Source: Clavibacter capsici | GTDB taxonomy: Bacteria > Actinomycetota > Actinomycetes > Actinomycetales > Microbacteriaceae | Assembly (NCBI RefSeq): GCF_001280205.1 | Contig: NZ_CP012573.1 | Coordinates: 434,001-498,000 of the forward strand | Length of the DNA: 64,000 nucleotides | Reading direction: 5' to 3' | Shown here: in pieces, positions 1 to 7,670 of the stretch | Position numbering within the stretch: position 1 is the first letter of the stretch | How the letters are laid out: every line of letters starts with the position of its first letter | Translations under genes and position numbers: made by a program | Notes under the pieces: generated by a model | The model's database searches: none | What the model was told of the DNA's origin: nothing | Seen by the model: the letters and a program-made list of their open reading frames with translations, nothing else

Positions 1-338
1 TAGATGTCCGGCTGCAGCGTCTCCTCGTTGCGCACCATGCCGAGGAAGCCGACCTCGGCGCTGGGCATGAGGCGCATCAGGCCGTCGAGCATGCCGAGGC
101 CCGCGCGGAGGATGGGCACCACGAGCGGCTTCGGGTCGCTGAGGGTGAGGCCCTGGGCGGGCGCGACCGGCGTCTGCACCGTGATGGTCTCGACCCGTAC
201 GTCGCGGGTGGCCTCGTAGGCGAGCAGCGTGACGAGCTCGTCGGCGAGGCTCCGGAAGACGGGGGAGGGGGTGGTGCGGTCCCGCAGCGCCGTCAGCTTG
301 TGCGTGATGAGCGGGTGGTCGGCTACGTGGACTCGCAT
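1..338 (-). CDS. upp: Uracil phosphoribosyltransferase, 5' part (runs off the window)
   Basis: Only the N-terminal 112 or so codons of a protein that is usually about 210 residues are present; the gene continues beyond base 1. The protein opens [15 protein letters not shown] and carries the Upp core [13 protein letters not shown] followed by [10 protein letters not shown], both highly typical of the family. The enzyme makes UMP from uracil and PRPP in the cytoplasm (pyrimidine salvage). The PRPP-binding loop lies in the missing C-terminal part. The ATG at 338-336 is the natural family start. The gene is divergent from tadA with only 32 bp between the start codons, an order I recall from other actinobacteria. 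Confidence 0.93.
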   Translation of the reverse strand, partial: MRVHVADHPLITHKLTALRDRTTPSPVFRSLADELVTLLAYEATRDVRVETITVQTPVAPAQGLTLSDPKPLVVPILRAGLGMLDGLMRLMPSAEVGFLGMVRNEETLQPDI

Positions 339-370
339 AGGCTCCATTCAACCAGCAAGGGGGATCGCGA

Positions 371-847
371 TTGGACCTGCCCGTCCCCGACGACCACGGA
401 CGCTGGATGGCCGTCGCGCTCGCCGAGGCCCGGGCCTGCGCGACCACGGGCGACGTGCCCGTGGGGGCGGTCGTGGTGGATGCATCCGGCGCCGTCATCG
501 GGCGCGGACGCAACCTCCGCGAGGCGCGGCAGGATCCGACCGCGCACGCCGAGGTCGAGGCGCTCCGCGAGGCCGCCGCGACGACCGGCGACCGGCACCT
601 CGTGGGCACGACGCTCGTCGTCACGCTCGAGCCGTGCGTGATGTGCGCGGGCGCGATCCTCGCGGCGCGGGTGCCGCGCGTCGTGTTCGGCGCGTGGGAC
701 GAGAAGGCGGGCGCGGCCGGATCCCTCTACGACGTGCTGCGCGACCGCCGGCTGCCGCATCGCGCGGAGGTGTTCGCGGGCGTCCGGGCGGACGAGTGCG
801 CGGCGGTGCTGGACGCGTTCTTCGCCGAGCGGCGCGCGGCCCGCTGA
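371..847 (+). CDS. tadA: tRNA-specific adenosine deaminase TadA
   Basis: 158 residues with a TTG start. The zinc and catalytic signature of the cytidine deaminase fold is complete: H59-A-E61 and P-C89-V-M-C92, where E61 is the proton shuttle. TadA converts the wobble adenosine of tRNA-Arg(ACG) to inosine and is normally essential. The region after the PCxxC motif (GAWDEKAGAAGS) is the TadA-specific stretch that separates it from guanine or cytosine deaminases. TTG fits the family N-terminus; no other start lies close by. The gene is followed after 22 bp by the convergent CDF transporter. Confidence 0.94.
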   Translation: MDLPVPDDHGRWMAVALAEARACATTGDVPVGAVVVDASGAVIGRGRNLREARQDPTAHAEVEALREAAATTGDRHLVGTTLVVTLEPCVMCAGAILAARVPRVVFGAWDEKAGAAGSLYDVLRDRRLPHRAEVFAGVRADECAAVLDAFFAERRAAR

Positions 848-869
848 TCCGGCGCGCGGCCGGTCGGCG

Positions 870-1787
870 TCAGCGCGTCGCGACCCGCACGTCGGGCTCG
901 AGGTAGATGACGCGGGCGACCGGCACGGCCTCGCGCACGCGGCGCTCGATCGCGTCGATGCCGGCGGCCACGTCGCCGAGCGAGCTGGTCGCGGGCATCG
1001 CGATCTTCGCGGCGACGAGCAGCTCGTCCGGGCCGAGGTACAGCGTCTTCATGTGGATGATCGACTCGGCCTCGTGGCCCGCGGTGATGGCGGTGCGGAT
1101 GGCCGCGAGGTCCGGCTTCGAGGCGCCCTCGCCGACGAGGAGGCTGCTCATCTCGACCCCGAGGATCACGGCGACCGCCACCAGCAGCACGCCGATGAGC
1201 AGGGTGCCGATGCCGTCGTAGATGCCGTTCCCCGTGAGGATCGACGCCACGACGCCGAGGAGCGCCAGCACGAGGCCGGAGAGCGCGGCGGTGTCCTCGA
1301 GGAGGAGGACGGGCAGCTCGGGGCTCTTCGCGCGGCGCACGAACTGGACCCACGTCTGCTTCCCGCGCAGGGGGTTCGACTCCGTGATGGCCGTGCGGAG
1401 CGAGTACGACTCAAGGGCGATCGCGATGAGGAGCACGACGATCGGCAGCCAGGGCACGTCGAGCGGCTCCGGGTGCTCGATCTTGTGGATCCCCTCGTAC
1501 AGCGAGTACACGCCGCCGACCGAGAACAGGATGATCGACACGATGAAGGCGTAGACGTAGCGGACGCGCCCGTAGCCGAAGGGGTGCTCGTCGTCCGCGA
1601 CCCGCTTCGCGCGCTTGCCGCCGATGAGCAGCAGGATCTGGTTGCCGGAGTCCGCGAGCGAGTGCACGCCCTCCGCGAGCATCGACGAGGATCCGGAGAA
1701 GAACGCCGCGACGAACTTCGTGATCGCGATGCCGACGTTGGCGGTGAGCGCGGCGAGGATCGCCTTGCTGCCGTGGGATTCGCTCAA
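870..1787 (-). CDS. Cation diffusion facilitator (CDF) family metal transporter
   Basis: A TTG start at 1787 gives 305 residues and is preceded by a clear GGAGG at about 1797. A longer reading from base 1838 exists but lacks a ribosome site. About six membrane segments are visible. Transmembrane metal-site residues include H42 and D46 (VHSLADSGNQ) and a second acidic site (LLLEDTAALSG); the loop HPFGYGR at 68-74 is typical of the family. The C-terminal part has the cytoplasmic ferredoxin-like domain with an IHMKTLYLGPDE segment. It probably exports Zn2+, Mn2+ or another divalent ion by proton antiport; the metal cannot be told from sequence. A TAGGCT box at 1858-1853 gives a leader of about 60 nt. 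Confidence 0.88.
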   Translation of the reverse strand: MSESHGSKAILAALTANVGIAITKFVAAFFSGSSSMLAEGVHSLADSGNQILLLIGGKRAKRVADDEHPFGYGRVRYVYAFIVSIILFSVGGVYSLYEGIHKIEHPEPLDVPWLPIVVLLIAIALESYSLRTAITESNPLRGKQTWVQFVRRAKSPELPVLLLEDTAALSGLVLALLGVVASILTGNGIYDGIGTLLIGVLLVAVAVILGVEMSSLLVGEGASKPDLAAIRTAITAGHEAESIIHMKTLYLGPDELLVAAKIAMPATSSLGDVAAGIDAIERRVREAVPVARVIYLEPDVRVATR

Positions 1788-1852
1788 GGCGGGACCTCCT
1801 CGACCGGCGGGGACGGCTCGGGCCGCCCGGGCGCGCATGCCCCGGTCGCCTC

Positions 1853-1858
1853 AGCCTA
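1853..1858 (-). promoter_or_regulatory. Probable -10 box (TAGGCT) of the CDF transporter gene
   Basis: TAGGCT on the minus strand, about 65 nt upstream of the TTG start that carries its own GGAGG. It lies back to back with the proC -10 box. Confidence 0.5.
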
Positions 1859-1908
1859 GCCACGCGGGCGGGCGTGCCGACGGGCCGGATCCGGCGACAC
1901 CCGGTCCC

Positions 1909-1914
1909 TAGGAT
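1909..1914 (+). promoter_or_regulatory. Leaderless -10 box of proC
   Basis: TAGGAT followed by exactly 6 nt and then the ATG at 1921. Transcription should begin at or next to the start codon. No Shine-Dalgarno sequence is present, which agrees with a leaderless mRNA. Confidence 0.65.
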
Positions 1915-1920
1915 CGGGGC

Positions 1921-2796
1921 ATGCCCGACGCCTCCCGCCCCGCCCCGTCCGCCCCCGCCGACGTCGTCCGCCTCCCGTCGCTCGCGATGCTCGGCACCGG
2001 ATCCATGAACGGCGCCATCCTCGGCGGGCTGCTGCAGCCGGGCGTCGAGGTCGACGGCGACGTGCGGGTCACCACGCGCTCGGCCGCGAGCGCCGCCGCG
2101 CTCGCCGAGCGGGACGGCGTCTCGGCGTCGAGCGTCGAGGAGGACGCCGACGCGAACCGGCGCGCGGTGCGCGGGGCGCGCGTCGTCGTCGTGGGCGTGA
2201 AGCCGCACATGGTGCCCGACCTGCTCCGCGAGATCGCCGACGACCTGGACCCCGGCGCGCTCGTGATCAGCGTCGCCGCCGGCGTGACGATCGCGACCTT
2301 CGAGGAGCTGCTGCCCGAGCACGTCGCCGTCGTGCGCTCGATGCCGAACACGCCGTCGCTCGTCGGCCGCGGGGTCGCGGGGCTCGCGGCCGGCACGCGC
2401 TCGACGCCGGAGGACCTCGCGCTCGCGCGCTCCGTCTTCGCCACCGTCGGCGACGTCGTGGAGGTGCCGGAGGGCCGCATCGACGCGCTCAGCACGATCT
2501 CCGGATCCGGCCCCGCCTACGTCTTCCTGCTCATCGAGGAGCTGACGCGCACGGCCGAGGCCAAGGGCTTCAGCCCGGACGAGGCGCGCGTGCTCGTGCA
2601 GGGGACCTTCCGCGGCGCGGTGGAGCTGCTCGCGGCGTCCGACGACGAGCCCGCGGAGCTGCGGCGCCGGGTCACGAGCCCCAAGGGCACGACCGAGCGG
2701 GCCGTCGAGGTGCTGCAGGCGGCGGACCTGTCGGGCCTCTTCGACCGCGCCACCGACGCCGCGCTCGCCCGGGCCCGGGAGCTCGCGGCCGGCTGA
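1921..2796 (+). CDS. proC: Pyrroline-5-carboxylate reductase
   Basis: 291 residues. It performs the last step of proline synthesis, NAD(P)H-dependent reduction of 1-pyrroline-5-carboxylate. The N-terminal Rossmann domain shows MLGTGSMN at 23-30, the GVKPHM segment at 92-97 and MPNTP at 141-145. The C-terminal dimerisation domain opens with SGSGPAY at 194-200 and continues through the SPKGTT and E-x-L segments of the family signature. The N-terminus is about 20 residues longer than in most homologues, but the leaderless -10 box at 1909 supports this ATG. The gene is monocistronic and convergent with trkA. Confidence 0.95.
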   Translation: MPDASRPAPSAPADVVRLPSLAMLGTGSMNGAILGGLLQPGVEVDGDVRVTTRSAASAAALAERDGVSASSVEEDADANRRAVRGARVVVVGVKPHMVPDLLREIADDLDPGALVISVAAGVTIATFEELLPEHVAVVRSMPNTPSLVGRGVAGLAAGTRSTPEDLALARSVFATVGDVVEVPEGRIDALSTISGSGPAYVFLLIEELTRTAEAKGFSPDEARVLVQGTFRGAVELLAASDDEPAELRRRVTSPKGTTERAVEVLQAADLSGLFDRATDAALARARELAAG

Positions 2797-2811
2797 GCGC
2801 AGCCCGGCCGC
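2785..2811. terminator. Hairpin between convergent proC and trkA
   Basis: A perfect 8-bp GC stem (GCGGCCGG at 2785-2792, CCGGCCGC at 2804-2811) with an 11-nt loop spans the proC stop codon. There is no T run, so the terminator call is tentative; it could serve both convergent genes. Confidence 0.35.
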
Positions 2812-2824
2812 GGATCACGCCGGC

Positions 2825-3493
2825 TCAGGACAGCGAGGCGAACCGCTCGATGTCGGCCGACGTGCCCGACACGATGATGAGGTCGTGGTTCGAGACGACG
2901 GTCTCGGCGGTCGCGTAGGTGAACGGCTTGCCGGGGGTCTTCACGCCGACCACCGTGATCCGGTAGCGGCGCCGCACCGACGACTCCGCGAGCGCCATGC
3001 CCCGGATGGGCTTCGGCGGGTACATCTTGGCCAGCACGAAGTCGTCGTCGAACTCGATGAAGTCGAGCATCCGGCCCGACACGAGGTGCGCGACGCGCTC
3101 GCCCGCCTCCGCCTCCGGGTAGATGACGTGGTTCGCGCCGATGCGCTCCAGGATCTTGCCGTGCGACTGGCTGATGGCCTTGGCCCAGATCTGCGGGATC
3201 TTGAGGTCGACCAGGTTCGCCGTGATGAGCACGCTGGCCTCGATGGACGACCCGACCGCGACGACCGCGATCGAGAAGTCCTTCGCGCCCAGCTGCTGCA
3301 GCGCCTCGATGTTGCGGGCGTCGGCCTGGACGGCGTGCGTGACCCGGTCGGACCACTTCTGCACGAGCCCCTCGCTCGCGTCGATCGCGAGCACCTCGCG
3401 GTCGAGCCGCGCGAGCTGCCCGGCGGTCGCCGCGCCGAAGCGGCCCAGCCCGATCACGAGCACGGGGGCGTTGTGGGGGATGCGTTCGCCCAT
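2825..3493 (-). CDS. TrkA/KtrA-type potassium channel regulatory subunit (RCK protein)
   Basis: 222 residues: an N-terminal RCK_N/TrkA_N Rossmann domain with the nucleotide motif G15-L-G-R-F-G20 and an acidic residue after the second strand (VLAIDAS), then a C-terminal RCK_C domain from about residue 135. It is a single-RCK protein, so it is closer in size to KtrA than to the double-length E. coli TrkA. It should sit on the cytoplasmic face and gate the membrane subunit encoded immediately upstream (53 bp gap, same strand) in response to ATP, ADP or NAD(H). The start is the ATG at 3493, preceded by GAGAGG. Confidence 0.9.
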   Translation of the reverse strand: MGERIPHNAPVLVIGLGRFGAATAGQLARLDREVLAIDASEGLVQKWSDRVTHAVQADARNIEALQQLGAKDFSIAVVAVGSSIEASVLITANLVDLKIPQIWAKAISQSHGKILERIGANHVIYPEAEAGERVAHLVSGRMLDFIEFDDDFVLAKMYPPKPIRGMALAESSVRRRYRITVVGVKTPGKPFTYATAETVVSNHDLIIVSGTSADIERFASLS

Positions 3494-3546
3494 GAGGGGC
3501 CTCTCTGGTCGGGTCTCGCGGTGGTCGGGTCGTGCGCGTCGTCGGC

Positions 3547-4971
3547 TCAGCCGACGATCGGCCGCTCCTCGGAGCGCTGGAAGAGCTGCCGGCGCGTGCT
3601 CGCGGCGAGGGCCGCCGCGAGGGTCACGGTGCCGACGCGCCCCAGGAACATGGTGGCCGCGAGCACGTACTTCGCGGGATCCGTGGCCTCGGCCGTGAAG
3701 CCCGTGCTGAGGCCCGAGGTGGCGAACGCGCTGATGGCGTCGAAGAGCACGTAGTCGAGGCGCTCGCCGGAGATCTGGAGGAGCACGATGCTGCTGAGCG
3801 CCACGGTCGTCGCGCCCCACAGCACGATGCTCACCGCGAGGCGGAGCACGTCGCTCGGGATGCGGCGCTCGAACACCTCCATCGACTCGCTGCCGCGCGC
3901 CTCGGCGAACGCCGCGAGGAACAGGATGGCGAGGGTGGTGACCTTGATGCCGCCGGCCGTCGAGGCGGATCCGCCGCCGATGAACATGAGCATGTCGGTG
4001 ACCAGCAGGCTGGCGTTGCCGAAGTCCGCCATGTCGAGCGTCGAGAAGCCGCCGGAGCGCGTCATGACCGAGAGGAACAGCGCCTGGAAGCCGTGCTGCA
4101 CGGGGTCCATGAGCGCGAACGTCTTCCTGTTGTCCCACTCCAGCACGACGTACGCGAGGGTGCCCAGCACGATGAGGATGAGCGACGTCCAGAGCGTGAG
4201 CTTCACGTGCACGGAGAAGCGCCGCGGCTTCCGCCACCCCCGGTACACGGCGTAGATGACCGGGAAGCCGATGCTGCCGAGGAAGACGCCGACCATGAGC
4301 AGGCTGAGGAACCAGTAGTCCTGGTGGTAGAGCTCGAACCCGGCCTCGCTGAAGACGAAGCCCGTGTTCGTGAATGCCATGAGCGAGTAGTAGAACGCGT
4401 CGAGGGCGGCCTGTCCGACCGGGATGCCCTCGAGCAGGATCCGCGGGAACAGCAGCGCCGCGATCGACAGCTCGATGACGAGGGCGCTGATGGCGACCGT
4501 GAGCAGCAGCGTGCCGATCTCGCCGAGCTTCACGGCCTGGCCCTCGGCGACGGGCCCGTGGTGGATCCGCAGCGGGTTGCTGTCGCTCGCCGCCATGAGC
4601 CGGGCCTTGAGGCCGAGGCGGCGCGAGACGATGAGCCCCATGATCGACGCGAGCGTGAGCACGCCGATGCCGCCGATCTGCACGCCGAGCGCGATGAAGG
4701 CGTGGCCGAGCGGCGTCCAGTACGTCGCCATGTCGACGGTCGCGAGGCCCGTGACGCAGATGGCGGACACGGCAGTGAAGAGCGCGTCGGCGAAGGGGGC
4801 GTGGTCGCCGGTCGACGTCATGCCGGGGAGCATGAGGATCGTCGTGAGCGTCAGGACGAGCGCCGCGAAGATGAGGATCGCGAAGCGCGCGGGGGTGGAG
4901 TGCGCGAAGTAGTCGAGGAAGTCGCGGATGCGGCCCAGCAGGGGACGGCCCTTCTCCGGCTTGACGCGCAT
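3547..4971 (-). CDS. TrkH/KtrB-type potassium uptake membrane subunit
   Basis: 474 residues from the ATG at 4971; an ATG at 5013 adds 14 residues but neither has a strong ribosome site (AGGGG precedes the inner one). The four selectivity-filter repeats of the Trk/Ktr/HKT fold can be read in order: CVTGLATVD, TNTGFVFSE, RSGGFSTLD and TSGLSTGFT, each with the key glycine. Eight or more membrane segments are evident. It forms the K+ or Na+-coupled K+ pore and works with the RCK subunit encoded 53 bp downstream. Together they make a complete KtrAB-like system for K+ homeostasis and osmotic adjustment. Confidence 0.9.
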   Translation of the reverse strand: MRVKPEKGRPLLGRIRDFLDYFAHSTPARFAILIFAALVLTLTTILMLPGMTSTGDHAPFADALFTAVSAICVTGLATVDMATYWTPLGHAFIALGVQIGGIGVLTLASIMGLIVSRRLGLKARLMAASDSNPLRIHHGPVAEGQAVKLGEIGTLLLTVAISALVIELSIAALLFPRILLEGIPVGQAALDAFYYSLMAFTNTGFVFSEAGFELYHQDYWFLSLLMVGVFLGSIGFPVIYAVYRGWRKPRRFSVHVKLTLWTSLILIVLGTLAYVVLEWDNRKTFALMDPVQHGFQALFLSVMTRSGGFSTLDMADFGNASLLVTDMLMFIGGGSASTAGGIKVTTLAILFLAAFAEARGSESMEVFERRIPSDVLRLAVSIVLWGATTVALSSIVLLQISGERLDYVLFDAISAFATSGLSTGFTAEATDPAKYVLAATMFLGRVGTVTLAAALAASTRRQLFQRSEERPIVG

Positions 4972-5036
4972 GGTCCCCTGTCCGATCCGTGGCCTGTCGG
5001 CCCGGATCGTCATGGTACTGCGAGCGCGCGACGGAA

Positions 5037-5042
5037 TAGCCT
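5037..5042 (+). promoter_or_regulatory. Leaderless -10 box of the ArsR-type regulator
   Basis: TAGCCT, 6 nt, then the ATG at 5049. It has the same geometry as at proC and lies between the divergent potassium transporter and the regulator. Confidence 0.62.
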
Positions 5043-5048
5043 TCGGGG

Positions 5049-5591
5049 ATGGCTGACATCTTCGACGTCGTGTCGGATCCCACCCGACGCGACCTCCTCC
5101 GCGTGCTGCTCGACCGACGCGCGGTGCGCGAGGCCCCCACGGGGGAGATCAGCGTCTCCGAGCTCGTGCAGACCCTCGGGATCAGCCAGCCGACCGTCTC
5201 CAAGCACCTGCGCGTCCTGCGGGACATCGGCCTCGTCTCCGTGCGCGAGGAGGGCCAGCACCGGTACTACCGGCTCGAGCCCGCGCCGCTCGCGCAGCTC
5301 GACGACTGGGTGGCGCCGTTCGTGTCCGTCGACCGCGACGACGAGGACGACGACCGCGCGGATCCCGACACCGGCCTGCTCGGCGGCGGCCTCTCCGCGG
5401 ATCCCGACGGGGACGACGAGCACGACCCCGCCGGCTACCCGTTCGCCGCGTCGCTCGGCCGGATCTGGGCGGACACCCGGTACCAGGCGGCGGCCGCGGT
5501 GCACGACGCGACGCGCGTCGCGGGCAGCGCGGGCCAGGCGTCGCTCGGCCGTCTGCGCGGACGGAAGCAGGGGAACTCGCGGGACGCGTGA
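5049..5591 (+). CDS. ArsR/SmtB-type winged-helix transcriptional regulator
   Basis: 180 residues. The winged helix-turn-helix fills residues 1-80: FDVVSDPTRRDLLRVL at 5-20, recognition helix ISQPTVSKHLRVL at 45-57 and wing HRYYRL at 71-76. There is no CxCxxC or similar metal site, so metal sensing is unlikely. The second half is acidic and low-complexity (a run of Asp and Glu near 95-105) and then carries an alanine-rich helix (YQAAAAVHDATRVAGSAG). It may act on its own gene or on the divergent potassium system; nothing in the sequence proves either. Confidence 0.82.
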   Translation: MADIFDVVSDPTRRDLLRVLLDRRAVREAPTGEISVSELVQTLGISQPTVSKHLRVLRDIGLVSVREEGQHRYYRLEPAPLAQLDDWVAPFVSVDRDDEDDDRADPDTGLLGGGLSADPDGDDEHDPAGYPFAASLGRIWADTRYQAAAAVHDATRVAGSAGQASLGRLRGRKQGNSRDA

Positions 5592-5608
5592 TGCAGGATG
5601 TGACACGA

Positions 5609-5638
5609 TGGACAGGCGTCCATCCGGGCCCCTAGAAT
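5609..5638 (+). promoter_or_regulatory. Promoter upstream of the BldC-like gene
   Basis: TGGACA at 5609-5614, an 18-bp spacer and TAGAAT at 5633-5638: the best complete -35/-10 pair I see in the window. The leader to the ATG at 5714 is about 70 nt and carries GAGGAG. The -35 overlaps a short inverted repeat (TGGAC-AGGC-GTCCA, 5609-5622) that could be an operator. Confidence 0.6.
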
Positions 5639-5713
5639 CGCGCACCAGCGCCCGCATCGCGGGGGCTCGAAGGTCCGTGAGCCGGTCACGCAGAACGAGG
5701 AGTCGATCCGCCC

Positions 5714-5953
5714 ATGTCGCGTGACCTGTCCGACGTCCGATTCCTCACGGTGGCCGAGGTGGCCGAGATGATGCGCGTCTCCAAGATGACCGTCTACCGC
5801 CTCGTGCACTCGGGCGACCTCCCCGCCATCCGCTTCGGCCGCTCGTTCCGCGTGCCCGAGTCGGCCGTGCTCGCGGCCATCGACCCGTCTAACGCGCTGC
5901 CCGGCCAGCCGGGTGAGGCGACGCGTCACACCGGCATGTCGGATGTCGGCTAG
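5714..5953 (+). CDS. BldC-like MerR/excisionase-type helix-turn-helix protein
   Basis: 79 residues. Residues 8-55 form an excisionase/MerR-type DNA-binding domain: FLTVAEVAEMMRVSKMTVYR, then the wing LPAIRFGRSFRVPESAV. The rest is a short polar tail. It resembles the small developmental regulator BldC of streptomycetes in size and helix layout, but this lineage does not sporulate, so the role here is unknown. The neighbour 72 bp downstream is bS22, a pairing I recall from other actinobacteria. GAGGAG precedes the ATG. Confidence 0.82.
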   Translation: MSRDLSDVRFLTVAEVAEMMRVSKMTVYRLVHSGDLPAIRFGRSFRVPESAVLAAIDPSNALPGQPGEATRHTGMSDVG

Positions 5954-6025
5954 ACTCCTCTGAGGCTATTTTCCGCGGGTCACCAGAGCCCGCGTGTTCC
6001 GTCCGGCAACAGATGAGGTGCCCCT

Positions 6026-6124
6026 ATGGGTTCAGTGATCAAGAAGCGTCGCAAGCGCATGGCGAAGAAGAAGCACCGCAAGCTGCTTCGCAAGACGCGC
6101 CACCAGCGTCGCAACAAGAAGTAG
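6026..6124 (+). CDS. Small basic ribosomal protein bS22 (AURKAIP1/COX24 domain)
   Basis: Only 32 residues: it starts MGSVIKKRRKRMAKKKHRK and ends HQRRNKK. More than half the residues are Lys or Arg. This matches the short actinobacterial 30S protein named bS22 from mycobacterial ribosome structures, which lies at the small-subunit decoding side. GAGGTG lies 5 nt before the ATG. A strong hairpin terminator follows 35 bp after the stop. A candidate TATTTT -10 box lies at 5967-5972. The gene is short enough to be missed by many gene callers. Confidence 0.9.
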   Translation: MGSVIKKRRKRMAKKKHRKLLRKTRHQRRNKK

Positions 6125-6158
6125 CGCGCACGCGTCCACGAGGGCGCCGAACGTGACG

Positions 6159-6199
6159 AGAGGACGCCGACCCGGTGACGGGGCGGCGTCCTCTTCCTC
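6159..6199 (+). terminator. Terminator after bS22
   Basis: A perfect 11-bp stem, AGAGGACGCCG (6159-6169) with CGGCGTCCTCT (6184-6194), plus three inner C-G pairs, followed by a pyrimidine-rich CCTCTTCC. It lies between bS22 and the convergent HAD gene and can serve both. Confidence 0.7.
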
Positions 6200-6222
6200 T
6201 TCCCCCGGCGGCGCGGTGCCGC

Positions 6223-6975
6223 TCAGCGTCCGGTCGCGCCGCCCGCCTGCTGGGCCTCACGACGCACACGACGGCGGGCGTCGCGGATGCTCGCGCGCCG
6301 CAGCCGCATCGACGGCCAGCCGGACTCGCGCGCGTGCGCGGCCAGGCCCTGGTCCGGGTTCACCACCACGGGATGGCCGACGAGGGTCAGCAGCGGGATG
6401 TCGTGGCGCGAGTCGGAGTACGCCCAGCACGCGGCCGGATCCGCTCCCGTGCGGGCCAGGAGCCCCCGCGCGGCCGCCGCCTTGTGCGTGCCGTGCAGGA
6501 ACTCGCCCTCGAGCCGGCCCGTGTACGCGCCGTCGCGCACCTCGAGCGCGCTGCCGAGCGCGCCCGTGAGGCCGAGGCGCCGCGCGATGACGTCGGCGAG
6601 GAACGAGGGCGACGCCGTCACGAGCCACACCTGGTGGCCCTGGGCGAGGTGCTCCTGCGCGAGGCCGAGCGTCTCCGGCCAGACCATGGGCGCCGTGTGC
6701 CGCTCGTAGATGTCGTCCGCGAGGCGCGCCATGTCGGCCACCGTGACGCCGGTGACGACCTCGAGGCCGCGGGCGCGGGCGGACGCCAGGTGCCGGTCGT
6801 TCTCGCCGCGGGCCTTGAAGCGCGCGTGCTTCCAGCCGGCGCCGACGATGTCGCGCACGGTGAGGAGGCCGGCCGCGCGGAGCCCGCGCACGAGGTGGAA
6901 GACGCTGGCGCCGTGGATCAGGGTGTTGTCGACGTCGAAGAACGCGAGGACCGGTGCTGCCGCCTGCTCGACCAT
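6223..6975 (-). CDS. HAD-IB family phosphatase (SerB-like)
   Basis: 250 residues from the ATG at 6975. The HAD motifs are complete: nucleophile D14 and acid-base D16 (FFDVDNT), motif II T120-A-S, motif III K165 and motif IV S187-DSRHD192. The insertion between motifs I and II is helical, as in subclass IB (phosphoserine phosphatase and related lipid phosphatases). The substrate is not evident; actinobacterial relatives are often labelled SerB2-like or glycerophosphate phosphatases. Upstream of the start is TACGCT with a 9-nt gap, so the transcript may be nearly leaderless. It is divergent from the glutaredoxin-like gene. Confidence 0.85.
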   Translation of the reverse strand: MVEQAAAPVLAFFDVDNTLIHGASVFHLVRGLRAAGLLTVRDIVGAGWKHARFKARGENDRHLASARARGLEVVTGVTVADMARLADDIYERHTAPMVWPETLGLAQEHLAQGHQVWLVTASPSFLADVIARRLGLTGALGSALEVRDGAYTGRLEGEFLHGTHKAAAARGLLARTGADPAACWAYSDSRHDIPLLTLVGHPVVVNPDQGLAAHARESGWPSMRLRRASIRDARRRVRREAQQAGGATGR

Positions 6976-7040
6976 GATCGGCTCAGCGTAGGCGACGCTC
7001 CTGCGCCGCCGTGCGGGGCGGGACGCCGGGGGCGTTCGCC

Positions 7041-7046
7041 TACGCT
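7041..7046 (+). promoter_or_regulatory. Leaderless -10 box of the glutaredoxin-like gene
   Basis: TACGCT, 6 nt, then the ATG at 7053. It decides the start: an in-frame upstream codon at 7011 would lie before the promoter. Confidence 0.63.
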
Positions 7047-7052
7047 GGGCGG

Positions 7053-7316
7053 ATGAGCGCAACGGTCCTCACCCTCGTCGGCAAGCCCGGCTGCCACCTC
7101 TGCGACGACGCGCGCGAGGTCGTGACCGGGGTGCTCGGGAGCCTGGACGCGGATCGCGCCGCCCGGGTGACGCTGGAGGAGAGGAGCATCCTCGACGACC
7201 GGGAGCTCGCCGACCGCTTCGCCGAGGAGATCCCGGTGCTGCTCATCGACGGGCGCGTGCACAACTACTGGCGCATCGACGCCGACCGGCTGCGCGCGGC
7301 GCTCGACGCGCGCTGA
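7053..7316 (+). CDS. Glutaredoxin-like (DUF836/thioredoxin-fold) protein
   Basis: 87 residues with the dithiol motif C14-H-L-C17 in GKPGCHLCDDA and a cis-proline region EIPVLLIDGR. This is the small glutaredoxin-like family common in actinobacteria. It probably reduces disulfides or mixed mycothiol disulfides in the cytoplasm; its physiological partner is unknown. The start is set by the leaderless box at 7041. It is followed after 32 bp by the separately promoted Dabb gene. Confidence 0.85.
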   Translation: MSATVLTLVGKPGCHLCDDAREVVTGVLGSLDADRAARVTLEERSILDDRELADRFAEEIPVLLIDGRVHNYWRIDADRLRAALDAR

Positions 7317-7336
7317 CCCGGGCGGGCGACCGCGGA

Positions 7337-7342
7337 TAGGGT
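7337..7342 (+). promoter_or_regulatory. Leaderless -10 box of the Dabb-family gene
   Basis: TAGGGT, 6 nt, then the ATG at 7349. Confidence 0.62.
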
Positions 7343-7348
7343 CGTCGC

Positions 7349-7651
7349 ATGACCCTCCGCCACGTCGTCTCCTGGAAGCTCGCCGACCGCGATCCCGCCG
7401 CCATCGACCGGGACGCCGCCCGCGTCCGGGAGGCGCTCGAGACGCTGCCCGACCTGGTGCCCGGCATCCGCTCCTTCCAGGTCGGACGCGACGTCGTCGG
7501 ATCCGCCCGCAGCCACGACGTCGTGCTCATCGCCGACTTCGACGACCGCGCCGGCCTCGAGGCCTACGACGTGCACCCCGAGCACCAGCGCGTCGCCGCG
7601 CTCGTGCGCAGCCTCGTGGCGTCGGCCGCGTCGGTCGACTTCGAGGTCTGA
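7349..7651 (+). CDS. Dabb family (stress-responsive alpha/beta-barrel) protein
   Basis: 100 residues starting MTLRHVVSWKL, with the family features: an N-terminal H-V strand, a central LPDLVPGIRSFQVGRDV segment, the VVLIADFDD strand and a C-terminal YDVHPEHQRVAALVR helix. These dimeric ferredoxin-like proteins have varied or unknown roles. It lies 19 bp upstream of the LacI-type regulator and may be co-transcribed with it from the leaderless promoter. Confidence 0.85.
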   Translation: MTLRHVVSWKLADRDPAAIDRDAARVREALETLPDLVPGIRSFQVGRDVVGSARSHDVVLIADFDDRAGLEAYDVHPEHQRVAALVRSLVASAASVDFEV

Positions 7652-7670
7652 CGTCGCCGACGACGCGCGC

